Positions 33,459-41,712 of a stretch of 43,768 nucleotides of DNA are shown piece by piece; the first letter of the stretch is position 1; each line of letters begins with the position of its first letter. This DNA is from Rhodanobacteraceae bacterium (GTDB taxonomy: Bacteria; Pseudomonadota; Gammaproteobacteria; Xanthomonadales; Rhodanobacteraceae). The DNA lies in the NCBI GenBank assembly GCA_004299705.1, contig SCQS01000075.1, positions 1-43,768 of the forward strand, in the 5' to 3' direction. Below the pieces are notes generated by a model. That model was given only the letters and a program-made list of their open reading frames with translations. It made no database searches and was not told the DNA's origin. The position numbers and the translations under genes are program-made.

Positions 33459-34499
33459 ATGCCCAAGCCCCATGTTGACACATCCCGGAAAACTGTGCCA
33501 GCGAGCCAGGAACGAGCCGTCCAGCCCGCAGCCGAGATGCCAGCCGTGCTGGATTTGCTGGGTTCCGGGGCGTGCCATGCCGGGCCGGAACTGGCGCGAC
33601 GGCTTGGCATTTCGCGGGCGGCGATCTGGAAGCAGATCGAGGCGCTGCGCGCTGCCGGACTCGACATCGAATCGGGCAGCGACGGCTACCGGTTGACGCA
33701 GCCGCTGGATCGACTGGACCCCGAGGCCATCCTGATGCGCTTGCCCGGTGCGGTTCGCCGCCGGCTCGGTGTGCTCGAGAACCACTGGCGGATCGACTCG
33801 ACTTCCAGTGAATGCCTGCGACGGGTCGCGGCATTGCCCGATCGCTCCTTCGTGTTCGCGGACTGGCAGGATGCGGGCCGCGGCCGGCGCGGGCGCCAAT
33901 GGATTTCGCCACCGGCAACCAACCTGCAGTTCTCGTGCCTGAAGCGTTTCTCGGGCGGCTATGCGGCGCTGTCGGGGTTGTCGCTGGCGGTCGGCCTGGC
34001 CGTCGCGAGTGCGCTGGAAGCCTGCGGCGCCGACGGCATCGGCTTGAAGTGGCCCAACGACCTCGTGCATCGCGATGCCAAGCTCGGCGGCGTGCTGATC
34101 GAACTGGGCGGCGAATTCATGGGGCCGTCGCACGCGGTCATCGGCATCGGCATCAATGTGCGCGTGCCTGCGGCCGTGCGCCGCGCACTCGACCGTCCAT
34201 GCGCCGACCTTGCGGAACTCTGCGGTGATGCGCTGCCGTCACGCAACGCGTTGGCTGCCGCGTTGATCACGGGCTTGGTTGCATCCCTGGATACCTTCGA
34301 TGCCGCGGGTTTCGCGGCATTCGCGGGGACGTGGCGCGAACGCGATGCGCTGGCCGGACGGGTGATCCATGTCGACGATGCGCGCGGCGCGTTCGAAGGC
34401 AAGGCCGCGGGCGTGGATGCGCGGGGTGCCTTGCAGGTGCGCTGTACTGACGGCCTGCGCAGCGTCGACAGCGCCGAAGTCTCGGTGCGTGCGAAATGA
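33459..34499 (+). CDS. birA: Bifunctional biotin operon repressor / biotin-protein ligase BirA
   Basis: This is a 346-residue protein from the chosen start. The N-terminal winged helix (HAGPELARRLGISRAAIWKQIEALRAAGLDIE, about 40-71) would bind the bio operator. The ligase domain contains the biotinyl-AMP loop GRGRRGRQW (140-148), LKWPNDL with the catalytic Lys197 and GIGINV. The C-terminal SH3-like domain ends VRCTDGLRSVDSAEVSV. The enzyme attaches biotin to acetyl-CoA carboxylase carrier protein. An internal ATG at 33537 would give 320 residues, the E. coli length, and may be the true start; neither has a strong ribosome site. The stop overlaps coaX (ATGA). Confidence 0.94.
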   Translation: MPKPHVDTSRKTVPASQERAVQPAAEMPAVLDLLGSGACHAGPELARRLGISRAAIWKQIEALRAAGLDIESGSDGYRLTQPLDRLDPEAILMRLPGAVRRRLGVLENHWRIDSTSSECLRRVAALPDRSFVFADWQDAGRGRRGRQWISPPATNLQFSCLKRFSGGYAALSGLSLAVGLAVASALEACGADGIGLKWPNDLVHRDAKLGGVLIELGGEFMGPSHAVIGIGINVRVPAAVRRALDRPCADLAELCGDALPSRNALAAALITGLVASLDTFDAAGFAAFAGTWRERDALAGRVIHVDDARGAFEGKAAGVDARGALQVRCTDGLRSVDSAEVSVRAK

Positions 34500-35272
34500 A
34501 CCAGGCACGCCCGGAAACCTGGCTGTTCGATCTCGGCAATTCGCGCGCGAAAGCGGCGCGACTGGAGCATGGCGCGCCCGTCGACGTCACCGCGTTCGAT
34601 TGGGGAAGTCCGGATTTTGTCGCGGCTTTGCAGGCCCACCTCGCGCGCTGGCCAAGCCCTGGGCGTGTCTGCGTGGCTTCGGTGGCATCCGGAGCGCGCG
34701 CGCAGCAGGTGCGCGCGGTGCTGGCGACGTTCGCGCCGGGGCGGGTCGAATGGCCGCGTACGCCGCGACGCGCGGGCGGCGTGGTCAATCGCTACGCCAA
34801 GCCCGAACGGTTGGGCATCGATCGTTTCCTCGCGATGCTGGCCGTGCATGCGAGCGCGCCCGGCGCCGGCGTGGTGGTCGGTTGTGGCACCGCGATGACT
34901 CTCGATTGCGTGACTGCCGAAGGTGAACATGCCGAAGGGATGATCACGCTGTCGCCCATCGGGATGCTGCAGGCCTTGCAGGGCGCCACCGCGATCGCGG
35001 ACCGCAACCCCGATGCTTTCACTGGGGCCACCGGAGATGACACCGCGCTCGCGCTGCAAGCGGGCTGCTGGGCCTCGGCGGGTGCGCTGGTCGAGTGGTT
35101 CGTGGCCCGTTGCAAGGAGCGTCACGCCGCCACACGCGTCGGCGTGCATGGCGGCTGGGCCGAACGGTTGGCCGCGTGGCTGGCGCGCGATGGCTGCGAT
35201 GTCGAGGTGCTGGATCATCCGGTGTTGCGCGGGCTTGCCTTGTGGGCGGAAGAATCAGGCATTGGGCGATAA
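34496..35272 (+). CDS. coaX: Type III pantothenate kinase CoaX
   Basis: This is a 258-residue enzyme that phosphorylates pantothenate in the first step of coenzyme A synthesis. ASKHA-fold motifs are WLFDLGNSRAKAA (phosphate 1, residues 9-21), VNRYAKPERLGIDRFLAMLA and GCGTAMTLDCV (adenosine/phosphate 2). Length is normal. It overlaps birA by ATGA and is followed four bases later by the SPOR gene, the birA-coaX-SPOR order common in xanthomonads. Type III kinases are insensitive to CoA feedback. Confidence 0.94.
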   Translation: MNQARPETWLFDLGNSRAKAARLEHGAPVDVTAFDWGSPDFVAALQAHLARWPSPGRVCVASVASGARAQQVRAVLATFAPGRVEWPRTPRRAGGVVNRYAKPERLGIDRFLAMLAVHASAPGAGVVVGCGTAMTLDCVTAEGEHAEGMITLSPIGMLQALQGATAIADRNPDAFTGATGDDTALALQAGCWASAGALVEWFVARCKERHAATRVGVHGGWAERLAAWLARDGCDVEVLDHPVLRGLALWAEESGIGR

Positions 35273-35276
35273 AACG

Positions 35277-35936
35277 ATGTTTCTGCGATTCCTGTTCCTG
35301 TTGCTGCTGGCCCTGAACCTGGGCGCCGCCGCGTGGCTGGTATTCGGGCGCGCGCCACCCCGCGCGTTGCCGCCGGCCACCGATCCCGGGGTGACCGAGC
35401 TGCGGCTGCTTTCGGAAACCCGGCATGTCGCACCGGCATCGGCGGCTTCCGCGTCCGCATCCGCGCCGGCGGCGGTTGCGGAAAGGTGCACCACGCTCGG
35501 CCCGTTCACGACCACGGTGGACATGCGTGCCGCGATGCAAAAGCTGTCGCCGCACGTGGCGCGCATCCAGTATCACGAGGAACAGGTCAGCCATTCGCAC
35601 GGCTACTGGGTGTACCTGCCCGCGACCGCGGGCCGCGAGGCGGCGCTCGACGAAGCGCGCGCGCTGGCGGCCAAGGGCATCAACGATTACTACGTGGTGA
35701 CCGCGGGCGACGCGCAGAACACGGTGTCGCTGGGCCTGTTCGACGATGAATCCAACGCGAAGAACCGCCTGGCCGCACTGCAGAAGCTGGGCTTCGCGGC
35801 CAAAGTCAAGCAACGCATCGACACCGAACCCGCGTACTGGATCGATTACGCGGTACCGGCGAACGCCACTTTCAGTTGGCAGGCGTGGCTGCCCGGCCGC
35901 AACGACCTGCAATCGAAATCGATCGACTGCTTTTGA
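35277..35936 (+). CDS. Membrane-anchored SPOR-domain protein
   Basis: This is a 219-residue protein with an N-terminal transmembrane helix (FLRFLFLLLLALNLGAAAWLVF), a Pro/Ala/Ser linker to about residue 68, and a C-terminal region CTTLGPFTTTVDMRAAMQKL ... VSLGLFDDESNAKNRLAALQKLGF that has the SPOR-type ferredoxin-like repeat pattern. SPOR domains bind glycan strands stripped of stem peptides, at division sites. The family is usually annotated simply as SPOR-domain protein and the exact role is unknown. It begins 4 bp after coaX and ends 44 bp before tRNA-Thr. Confidence 0.82.
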   Translation: MFLRFLFLLLLALNLGAAAWLVFGRAPPRALPPATDPGVTELRLLSETRHVAPASAASASASAPAAVAERCTTLGPFTTTVDMRAAMQKLSPHVARIQYHEEQVSHSHGYWVYLPATAGREAALDEARALAAKGINDYYVVTAGDAQNTVSLGLFDDESNAKNRLAALQKLGFAAKVKQRIDTEPAYWIDYAVPANATFSWQAWLPGRNDLQSKSIDCF

Positions 35937-35980
35937 GGCAGCTCGCGATGTGCGGGCTACCTGCGATAATGTGGCCGCGT

Positions 35981-36056
35981 GCCGGCATAGCTCAGTTGGT
36001 AGAGCAACCGCCTTGTAAGCGGTAGGTCGTCTGTTCGAGTCAGACTGTCGGCACCA
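35981..36056 (+). tRNA. tRNA-Thr (anticodon TGT)
   Basis: This is a 76-nt cloverleaf with encoded CCA. The acceptor stem GCCGGCA pairs with TGTCGGC (one G-U), the anticodon stem-loop is CCGCC-TTGTAAG-CGG with anticodon TGT, and the T arm is GTCTG-TTCGAGT-CAGAC. A GATAAT at 35965-35970 is a likely -10 box. A change in base composition begins directly after the CCA, so this 3' end is the likely integration site of the island that follows. Confidence 0.97.
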
Positions 36057-36109
36057 AGTTATCGTTGTATATCAGTGCATTGAAGTGAATTTAGCTTTGT
36101 GGAGTTTTG

Positions 36110-36127
36110 CGCAAGTTTGCGTTTTTT
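36110..36127 (+). terminator. Intrinsic terminator after tRNA-Thr
   Basis: CGCA-AGTT-TGCG followed by six T residues, 54 bp after the tRNA. The stem is only 4 bp, so it is weak, but placement and T-run fit termination of the tRNA transcript. Confidence 0.45.
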
Positions 36128-36155
36128 GTCACCTGTGGGTGACAGATGGGTGACA
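36127..36155. repeat. GGTGACA iteron-like cluster at the island edge
   Basis: TGGGTGACA occurs at 36136-36144 and again at 36147-36155 (11-bp step, same helix face), and an inverted TGTCACC lies at 36127-36133. This looks like a protein-binding array, for example for an excisionase, integrase arm site or the AlpA-like protein encoded 240 bp downstream. Binding is inferred from pattern only. Confidence 0.5.
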
Positions 36156-36394
36156 AGAACAAGCGTTGACGCGGTTTGTAGTGGGTGAGGTGCGTCACCA
36201 CGAGTTTCTCGAAATGTGCTGCAGATCACGACGACCACGCGCGACTGGAGTAGCATGACTCCAGAAGCACCGCAGAGTGCAGACGTTGGTCCAGCCGGAA
36301 GTTTCGGCATGACCAAACGGACGTTTCGCAGTCCACACGACCAGTAGACAAACCCACTTCCCGGCGCCGGCACGCCGCATGGAAGTGTGTTGTC

Positions 36395-36796
36395 ATGGTT
36401 GAACCAAGTGCATTGCCGTCAGCCGGCACGAACCGCGCGCGGACCTGCGGCGGGCGCTTCGTTGATATCGATGGTCTGTCCGAGATCACCGGGATCGCGA
36501 AGGCAACCATTTACTCCGATCTTTGCCGTGCCCCGTGGAAATTGCCGCAAGGCTACCGCCTCCCGGGTCGTCGCAAGATCCTGTGGGACAAGGAGGAGGT
36601 CGTCGACTGGATCAAGCGGTTTCCCGATCGCACTCTCGGTTCCGTCGCGTCTATCACTGCGGCATCGGCGATTCCGCGTCGATCTTCGCAGGCCGAGCGT
36701 CAACGAATGCCGAAAAAGCGTGCGTCGGCTGAGCCCCATGATCTGCACGCTATACATGTCAGTCCTTCGGCGAACCCGGGTGGGGGTGCGACATGA
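36395..36796 (+). CDS. AlpA/excisionase-like HTH protein
   Basis: This is a 133-residue protein with a MerR/AlpA-type helix-turn-helix in FVDIDGLSEITGIAKATIYS (residues 22-41), followed by a wing GYRLPGRRKILWDKEEVVDWIKRF, the classic AlpA pattern. The C-terminal 50 residues are basic and low-complexity. AlpA proteins activate integrase genes or act as excisionases of islands. No ribosome site is obvious at the ATG 36395. The stop overlaps the next ATG (ATGA), so the two genes form an operon. Role in island excision is inferred from family and position. Confidence 0.78.
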   Translation: MVEPSALPSAGTNRARTCGGRFVDIDGLSEITGIAKATIYSDLCRAPWKLPQGYRLPGRRKILWDKEEVVDWIKRFPDRTLGSVASITAASAIPRRSSQAERQRMPKKRASAEPHDLHAIHVSPSANPGGGAT

Positions 36797-37566
36797 TTTC
36801 CCGTGTCGATCTCGTATTGCATATTGCGCGTCGCAACGGAGGGCTCATCGACCTCGCCATCGCGCTGGCGTTGCTGCCCGAAGTTCGCCCGCGCACCGTC
36901 CGTCAGCTGCTTGAAGATTTGGAAAAGCGGGGCGCACTGCGCAGCGCGTGGGTTTCAGGCGTGTGGCCTGCGCGGAAGGTATGGGTGGATCGGTTGGCGC
37001 AGAGGCGCTACTTCGCGGACGTGCCGCTTGGCAAGACGCCCTCTCTGGTCATGGGTGACAAGTTCATCCACAAGATGACGGCGGCCGAGTTGGTCATCGG
37101 TCTGACTGCGCATGATCAGTTGGGTGATGCGAAGCTCGACTGCGAATTGGAGCGCATCGCAGGTCGCCCGGTGCCCGATGGTTACGTGATACGTCAGGAT
37201 GGCTCGTTGCTTCGGCTTGAGCTTGAGCGTATGAGCGGCCAAAGCTGGGAGCTTTGGACCAGGACAGGTGAAATAGGCGACAGCATCGCGGCGCACATCC
37301 GCAGCAATGCCAACAGCCGATTCATCGTATGTGCACCCGAGCGTCACTTGGCGCATCTGCCCGAGGCGGTGATCCTGGCTGACCAAAACCGGTACGGTGG
37401 TCGACCGCCGCCCCTGCCGCCAGATGCGGGTTGCTGGATTGTTGCAACAGAGGATCACAGAGCGGACCTGGAGTGGTGCAGCTTCAATCCCGGAGGTGGT
37501 GAAAGTCGCGGCATCGCCGGGATCAGCTCGATTCGCAGTAGTGCACGAGCGGGACTCGTTGCTTAG
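36793..37566 (+). CDS. Winged-helix protein of unknown function (replication-relaxation-like)
   Basis: This is a 257-residue protein. The N-terminal part (ALALLPEVRPRTVRQLLEDLEKRGALRSAWV..., 22-60) is a winged helix with a wing KVWVDRLAQRRYF. The middle (VPDGYVIRQDGSLLRLELERM, about 135-155) has the strand-turn-strand acidic pattern seen in PD-(D/E)XK-like domains of replication-relaxation family proteins (PF13814-like), which occur on mobile elements near conjugation and replication genes. A usual catalytic lysine is not evident (E-L-E-R), so nuclease activity is doubtful. It is translationally coupled to the AlpA-like gene. I cannot name it further. Confidence 0.6.
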   Translation: MISRVDLVLHIARRNGGLIDLAIALALLPEVRPRTVRQLLEDLEKRGALRSAWVSGVWPARKVWVDRLAQRRYFADVPLGKTPSLVMGDKFIHKMTAAELVIGLTAHDQLGDAKLDCELERIAGRPVPDGYVIRQDGSLLRLELERMSGQSWELWTRTGEIGDSIAAHIRSNANSRFIVCAPERHLAHLPEAVILADQNRYGGRPPPLPPDAGCWIVATEDHRADLEWCSFNPGGGESRGIAGISSIRSSARAGLVA

Positions 37567-38233
37567 CGGATCGTTGCAGCAACTCGTGGTGTCCAAGCGG
37601 CACCCCCAGCAAGCTTGCCCAGGCAACCGACCCCGGCAGAAGCCTTGGCCGCACTCCGCGCCCGAAAACGGGCAGAGGCATCTCGACAGTCGGGCTGATT
37701 TCAGAGTCGGTATTGAGACCCGGTATTGAGCAGAGCGGACCACAATGGACGAGCCGCGGCAAATAGTTACTGATTTGGTCGAGCAATGCCAAGTCTGGGC
37801 GACACAACGCGTGTCGCTAGAAAGTTGAAACCTGGCTCCGTCGCAGACCTGCGGCGGTGCCAAGCGCAGGTCTACATGCCGCACAGTATCAGGATGCTGA
37901 CAGTCAATCGGCAGCGTCCGGTCGTGACATCCGAGACAACTGCGACGATGTTTCTCTCTCCGAACCTGATTCTGGAAAAGCTACGCCCAGACCCTCGGCA
38001 GACTGCTTCGGCGCCCGCCAAAATTCCGAATGTGACCCCCGCCATGGCCCTCGCCAAGGCCCCCACCACGGCCCGCGCAAATTGCTGCTACAAAATTCGG
38101 GGAATGTTTGCGGGGGCCATGGCCGTTGGGCCCGAGGCTAAGCGTATCCATTTACCACACGCGTTCCCCCAGTCGGTTCCGCGACAAAACGGTGCTGGAA
38201 GGCGCACCGTTACGGCCTGTCGGCCTTTGTCAC

Positions 38234-38289
38234 GCCACGCTGTCGCGTGGCCGATCCGTGGATAACGCCTCCGTTTTACTACGTAAAAC
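38234..38289. other. Two tight hairpins before the main inverted repeat
   Basis: GCCACGC-TGTC-GCGTGGC (38234-38251) and GTTTTAC-TAC-GTAAAAC (38273-38289) are perfect 7-bp stems with 4- and 3-nt loops. They open the hairpin-dense tract and neither is followed by a T-run. Confidence 0.6.
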
Positions 38290-38327
38290 TGCGCGCCCTG
38301 CGGGCTTGCTGCCGCCGTCGCGCGATC

Positions 38328-38432
38328 GCGACTAACGGCAAAAAACCTTCGTTTCACTCAGGCTTCGGGCTTTCGCCTGCGGCTCGCCCTGCGGGGGTCG
38401 GCTGCGCCTTCCCCTTTTTTGCCGTTAGTCGC
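38328..38432. repeat. 18-bp perfect inverted repeat with a 69-nt structured loop
   Basis: GCGACTAACGGCAAAAAA (38328-38345) is exactly reverse-complemented at 38415-38432. The enclosed 69 nt contain further GC-rich stems. Because each arm carries a run of A or T at its inner side, an RNA from either strand would have a very long stem. No protein-coding function is apparent. Confidence 0.8.
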
Positions 38433-38448
38433 CCTCGCGGGCGACGTC

Positions 38449-38465
38449 GGGGGACTCCGTCCCCC
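38449..38465. other. GGGGGA/TCCCCC hairpin
   Basis: GGGGGA-CTCCG-TCCCCC is a perfect 6-bp stem with a 5-nt loop, directly downstream of the large inverted repeat. It is part of the structured tract. Confidence 0.55.
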
Positions 38466-38509
38466 AGACGCCGGACGCCGCGTTGGCGCGGCTTCGGCCT
38501 CCACTACGC

Positions 38510-38539
38510 GTGGCAAATCGGCATGCGCCGATTTGCCAC
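38510..38539. other. Perfect 13-bp hairpin with ATGC loop
   Basis: GTGGCAAATCGGC, loop ATGC, GCCGATTTGCCAC. This is the most perfect short hairpin of the window and lies in the centre of the noncoding tract of the island. Function unknown; no T-run follows. Confidence 0.75.
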
Positions 38540-39150
38540 ACTTCGGTCGGCGCGACCGGCCGTCTGGCTCCCCCTGGCGCGGCCGGTCTCCCGGTGGTCG
38601 ACGCGTCGGCCGCGGGAGTTCACTTCGTTCACTCCCCGCTTCGCGGCCCCCCTCTTGCAGCGGCAGTGCCGCTGCCGAGCAAAATCCGAAGCTACGGCAC
38701 GAGCAGAGGCCCGAGCCAAGGCAGCCTCGACGGGCAGATCAATTGATCTGCAGAGGGAAGACTTTCGTGCGCGACTCGTGTGCTTCGCACACTCGGGGTT
38801 CGCGTGGCCAATAAAAAAGATTGGCCTCACCCTCGCCTGTGCGATCGCGCGGTGGAGGTCCTTGCGCGATGGGGTGAGAGCGAGTCTGCGGGCGATGCCT
38901 GCTGGGTGTGCGAGGCATTACAATTACTCGGCGCTTCCCCTGCTGACTGGCCGCAGGCCAAAGGAGCCATGGATGGCTCCCATGGGCGCGTCGCGCCCGC
39001 CCGCACCGGAGGTGCAGGGAGTGGGCATACCTTGACCGCCGTAGTTTTCGCCGTTTAGAGAGTGCCGGTGCCCGCAGCGTGCGCGTTGCCCTTGACCTAC
39101 AGCCGTTGCGTTGATAGTTACAGCAGTGCAGCGGCGCAAGGGGATAGGGG

Positions 39151-41712
39151 ATGATGGAGAAATCTTCTGGACGGTGGCTTTGGTGGACCGCTGGCGGGGT
39201 GATATTCCTGATCGCCGTGGCATCGAAAGATTTTTGGTCCACCTTGATGATCCTCTGCGGCGCTGAAGGCGTTGCGTATGTCCTGATACGCATGTCTAGA
39301 GGTAACGGAGGATCAGCCACTCAGGTCGCCCCGCGAAGCACACAAGAGCAGTACAACCGCGAACCCACTTTGGTGGAGCTCACCGGCAGCACGCAGCGAG
39401 GGCGGGCAAGCACGAGTGCTGCGGCGCTGAATCGGGGTGAAGATTTGCAGGGCTCGGTTACCAAGATTGAAAATGTTCTGAGCGCAGCAGGGCAGAGCTC
39501 TTCCGCGTCATGGCAAGCGGTTGGGACTCATCATCCCTTGCCGCCGTCTTCTCATGAATCAGCTGGTGCAGCCGCTGTACGCGCTGCAGCTGTGCGGATT
39601 GCGAAAGCCGAAGAGTTCTATTCGGCACAGAATTTACCAAGTACATCTTCCGCCTCGTACATCCTCCCCGAACCGCCCGCATGCCCTAAGAAGACATCTT
39701 GGATTGCTCCCGACGAATCGGTGCAGGTCGCCGGTATGACTTTGTCTGGTGGCATGATTTATGTTGGGCCACGGATGGAAGCGCCGAATGGGCGCACTGA
39801 TCCGTGTCTGATCAACGGACTGCTTCCAATTGCCCGCGTCGGCGACTGTCACGTTCGCGAAATGGGCTATTGGCCAAACTATAGCGAAGCCTCACCCAGT
39901 GCGCGACGCGCGTATCTTGACTGGCTGGCTGGAGGCCGCTGCGATCCCGATTGCGATATTGGCTATGTTTTCCTCTTCTTCTACGGACTTGAGCGACGTG
40001 TCATCCTGGACTCGCGCGATGACCCAGCGGCCAAGAGCGATTGGCAGGCCATCGTCGCTGAGCTTCGCCGCTTGCTGGCAATCTATGGTGAAAAATCGGG
40101 TTCGTTCAGTCATTACGCCGGTGAGTTGCTCAGCTGGCTCGAACTTGATGGCCTATCGGGTCGACTTTACCAGCAGCCCGTTCCCGACCTTCCCAAGTCA
40201 TACGAATTGCCGCCGTACATGCGCGTGGCGCTCGGGCAAGCTGCGGTTGACCGTGCGCCGGTACCGGCGCCGCTTGCATTGGCTTGGATACAGCTGACCC
40301 CGGACATACACCTTCGTACAGCCGCGAGACGCTGCGCCGAGGAATTCGCACGGCTGTTCACGGCGCGCTATCGAGACAGGTACGGAGACGGATTCGTGCT
40401 CCGGCAGAACCGGACGAAGCTGAAGTTTGTTTACCGCGCGGCTTCAGCCGGACTGCTGGGCATCAACATCACGATGGAAGTCGGCGACATGCCGGATGTG
40501 ACAGCGGTAACTGCTCCCATCAACACGCTAAAAGATCTCGCAAACCAGTGCACAGACGAACTTGGAGCATATAGTCGGTTGCTCGGAAAGGGTGCCTCGC
40601 TTGCAGGTTCGTTGGATAGTCTTCTCTTGCTGCCGCCCTCGGCATGGCCAGTCGACGTCAAGGCTCGACTGGACGCCCTGGTAGGCCGGATACATCCCGA
40701 TGGCCTCGTGCTCACCTTGCAGGAGCTGTTCGCATCGCTAGGAGAAATGCCACAAATAGCCAGTCGCGAGCGAATACGCAGTTTGGCGTGCCTTTTGGCA
40801 GACCTGCAGATTGGCATGGAGCCTGATGTACTTGGCGGGGCCAAGATGCCTGGCGAGACAGACAAGATTGTGCTGTTTGTTCAATCAGCTTCTGATGTAA
40901 CCGCCGAGCATGGAGCCGAGTATCAAACGGTTGCCATGACGCTGCAGTTGGGCGCGGCGCTTGCCCAGGCAGACGGTGATTTTAGCGAGCAGGAGATCAA
41001 TCAACTGCGGGCCAAGATAGATGGCTGGCCAGCCCTGTCGTCGGCAGATCGTTGCCGATTGCAGGCCCACCTCCGGCTCTTGGCCGCGGCGCCGCCAACG
41101 TTGACTACGCTCAAACGCAAGCTGGTTCCACTGGATGTGTCGGCCCGCGAAACCGTTGCGACGTTCATGGTGGCCCTAGCCCAGTCGGATGGCTACGTTT
41201 CCCCCGAAGAAGTCAAGTTTCTAGAGAAGGTCTACAAGGCGCTGGGGATTGAAGCCAAACGCGTTTTCAGCGACGTTCAATCTGTCAGTACGGGAGCCAC
41301 TACCCGTGCACCAGCCACTGACGCCGCGACGCAAAAGTTCCGCCTAGATACCGATCGGATCGCAGCGCTTCAGAAGGACACGGCACGTGTCTCCGCACTC
41401 CTGTCCCAAATTTTTGTGGAAGAAGCACCGATATCGGAAGTCGCCACGCCATTGGAGGTGGAACCCCCCGTCGCCGCATCGACTGTGCTCGGATTGGACG
41501 AGACGCATTCTGCCCTAGTGCGTTTGTTGCTCTCAAGACCGCAGTGGACACGAGGCGAACTTGAGGATGCGGCTGCAGATCTTGGGGTGATGCTGGATGG
41601 CGCGCTGGAAGCGGTGAACGAAGCTGCGTTTGACGCCTTCGATGCACCCCTTTGCGAGGGCGACGATCCCATTGATGTCAATACTGAACTATTGGAGAAG
41701 ATTGCCGTATGA
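39151..41712 (+). CDS. sngA: TerB-domain protein of a Shango-type defence operon (SngA-like)
   Basis: This is an 853-residue protein with two hydrophobic helices at the N-terminus (about 8-47, WLWWTAGGVIFLIAVAS and LMILCGAEGVAYVLI), a disordered Ser/Ala-rich linker to about 175, a TerB-N-like domain (from TSWIAPDESVQVAGMTLSGGMIYVG through the GYVFLFFYGLERR segment), a central TerB region with two acidic repeats (AQADGDFSEQE, about 600; AQSDGYVSPEE, about 675) and a TerB-C-like tail (about 730-853). This layout matches the TerB component of the anti-phage system Shango. TerB domains are thought to bind metal and to work at the membrane. GGGGATAGGGG precedes the ATG; a second ATG follows directly. 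Its stop overlaps the ATPase start (ATGA). Defence function is inferred from family and gene order. Confidence 0.82.
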   Translation: MMEKSSGRWLWWTAGGVIFLIAVASKDFWSTLMILCGAEGVAYVLIRMSRGNGGSATQVAPRSTQEQYNREPTLVELTGSTQRGRASTSAAALNRGEDLQGSVTKIENVLSAAGQSSSASWQAVGTHHPLPPSSHESAGAAAVRAAAVRIAKAEEFYSAQNLPSTSSASYILPEPPACPKKTSWIAPDESVQVAGMTLSGGMIYVGPRMEAPNGRTDPCLINGLLPIARVGDCHVREMGYWPNYSEASPSARRAYLDWLAGGRCDPDCDIGYVFLFFYGLERRVILDSRDDPAAKSDWQAIVAELRRLLAIYGEKSGSFSHYAGELLSWLELDGLSGRLYQQPVPDLPKSYELPPYMRVALGQAAVDRAPVPAPLALAWIQLTPDIHLRTAARRCAEEFARLFTARYRDRYGDGFVLRQNRTKLKFVYRAASAGLLGINITMEVGDMPDVTAVTAPINTLKDLANQCTDELGAYSRLLGKGASLAGSLDSLLLLPPSAWPVDVKARLDALVGRIHPDGLVLTLQELFASLGEMPQIASRERIRSLACLLADLQIGMEPDVLGGAKMPGETDKIVLFVQSASDVTAEHGAEYQTVAMTLQLGAALAQADGDFSEQEINQLRAKIDGWPALSSADRCRLQAHLRLLAAAPPTLTTLKRKLVPLDVSARETVATFMVALAQSDGYVSPEEVKFLEKVYKALGIEAKRVFSDVQSVSTGATTRAPATDAATQKFRLDTDRIAALQKDTARVSALLSQIFVEEAPISEVATPLEVEPPVAASTVLGLDETHSALVRLLLSRPQWTRGELEDAAADLGVMLDGALEAVNEAAFDAFDAPLCEGDDPIDVNTELLEKIAV

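Larger units (their letters stand above)
37567..39150. other. 1.58-kb stretch without a convincing gene
   Basis: Between the winged-helix gene and the defence operon only short open frames with arginine-rich or low-complexity translations occur, and none has both a start signal and recognisable sequence. A GTG frame at 38357-38088 on the minus strand (89 codons) is the least unlikely candidate, but it runs through an inverted repeat. The segment 38234-38740 is packed with hairpins, listed separately. The rest, about 37570-38230, may be decayed coding DNA; I see no identifiable remnant. Confidence 0.6.

Noticed and set aside
36059-36373. Minus-strand 104-codon frame next to tRNA-Thr as an integrase remnant
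   Set aside because: The translation has no tyrosine-recombinase motif (no R...HxxR...Y) and is probably chance.
37786-38265. 159-codon plus-strand frame in the gene-poor stretch
   Set aside because: Low-complexity composition, no ribosome site and no recognisable domain.
38088-38357. Minus-strand GTG frame of 89 codons (KRRFFAVSRDR...)
   Set aside because: No ribosome site, overlaps one arm of the large inverted repeat, and the other arm gives a similar FFAVSR translation on the opposite strand, so the similarity is due to the repeat.
38739-39320. 193-codon minus-strand frame upstream of and overlapping the TerB gene
   Set aside because: Arginine-rich shadow translation that overlaps the supported start of the defence operon.
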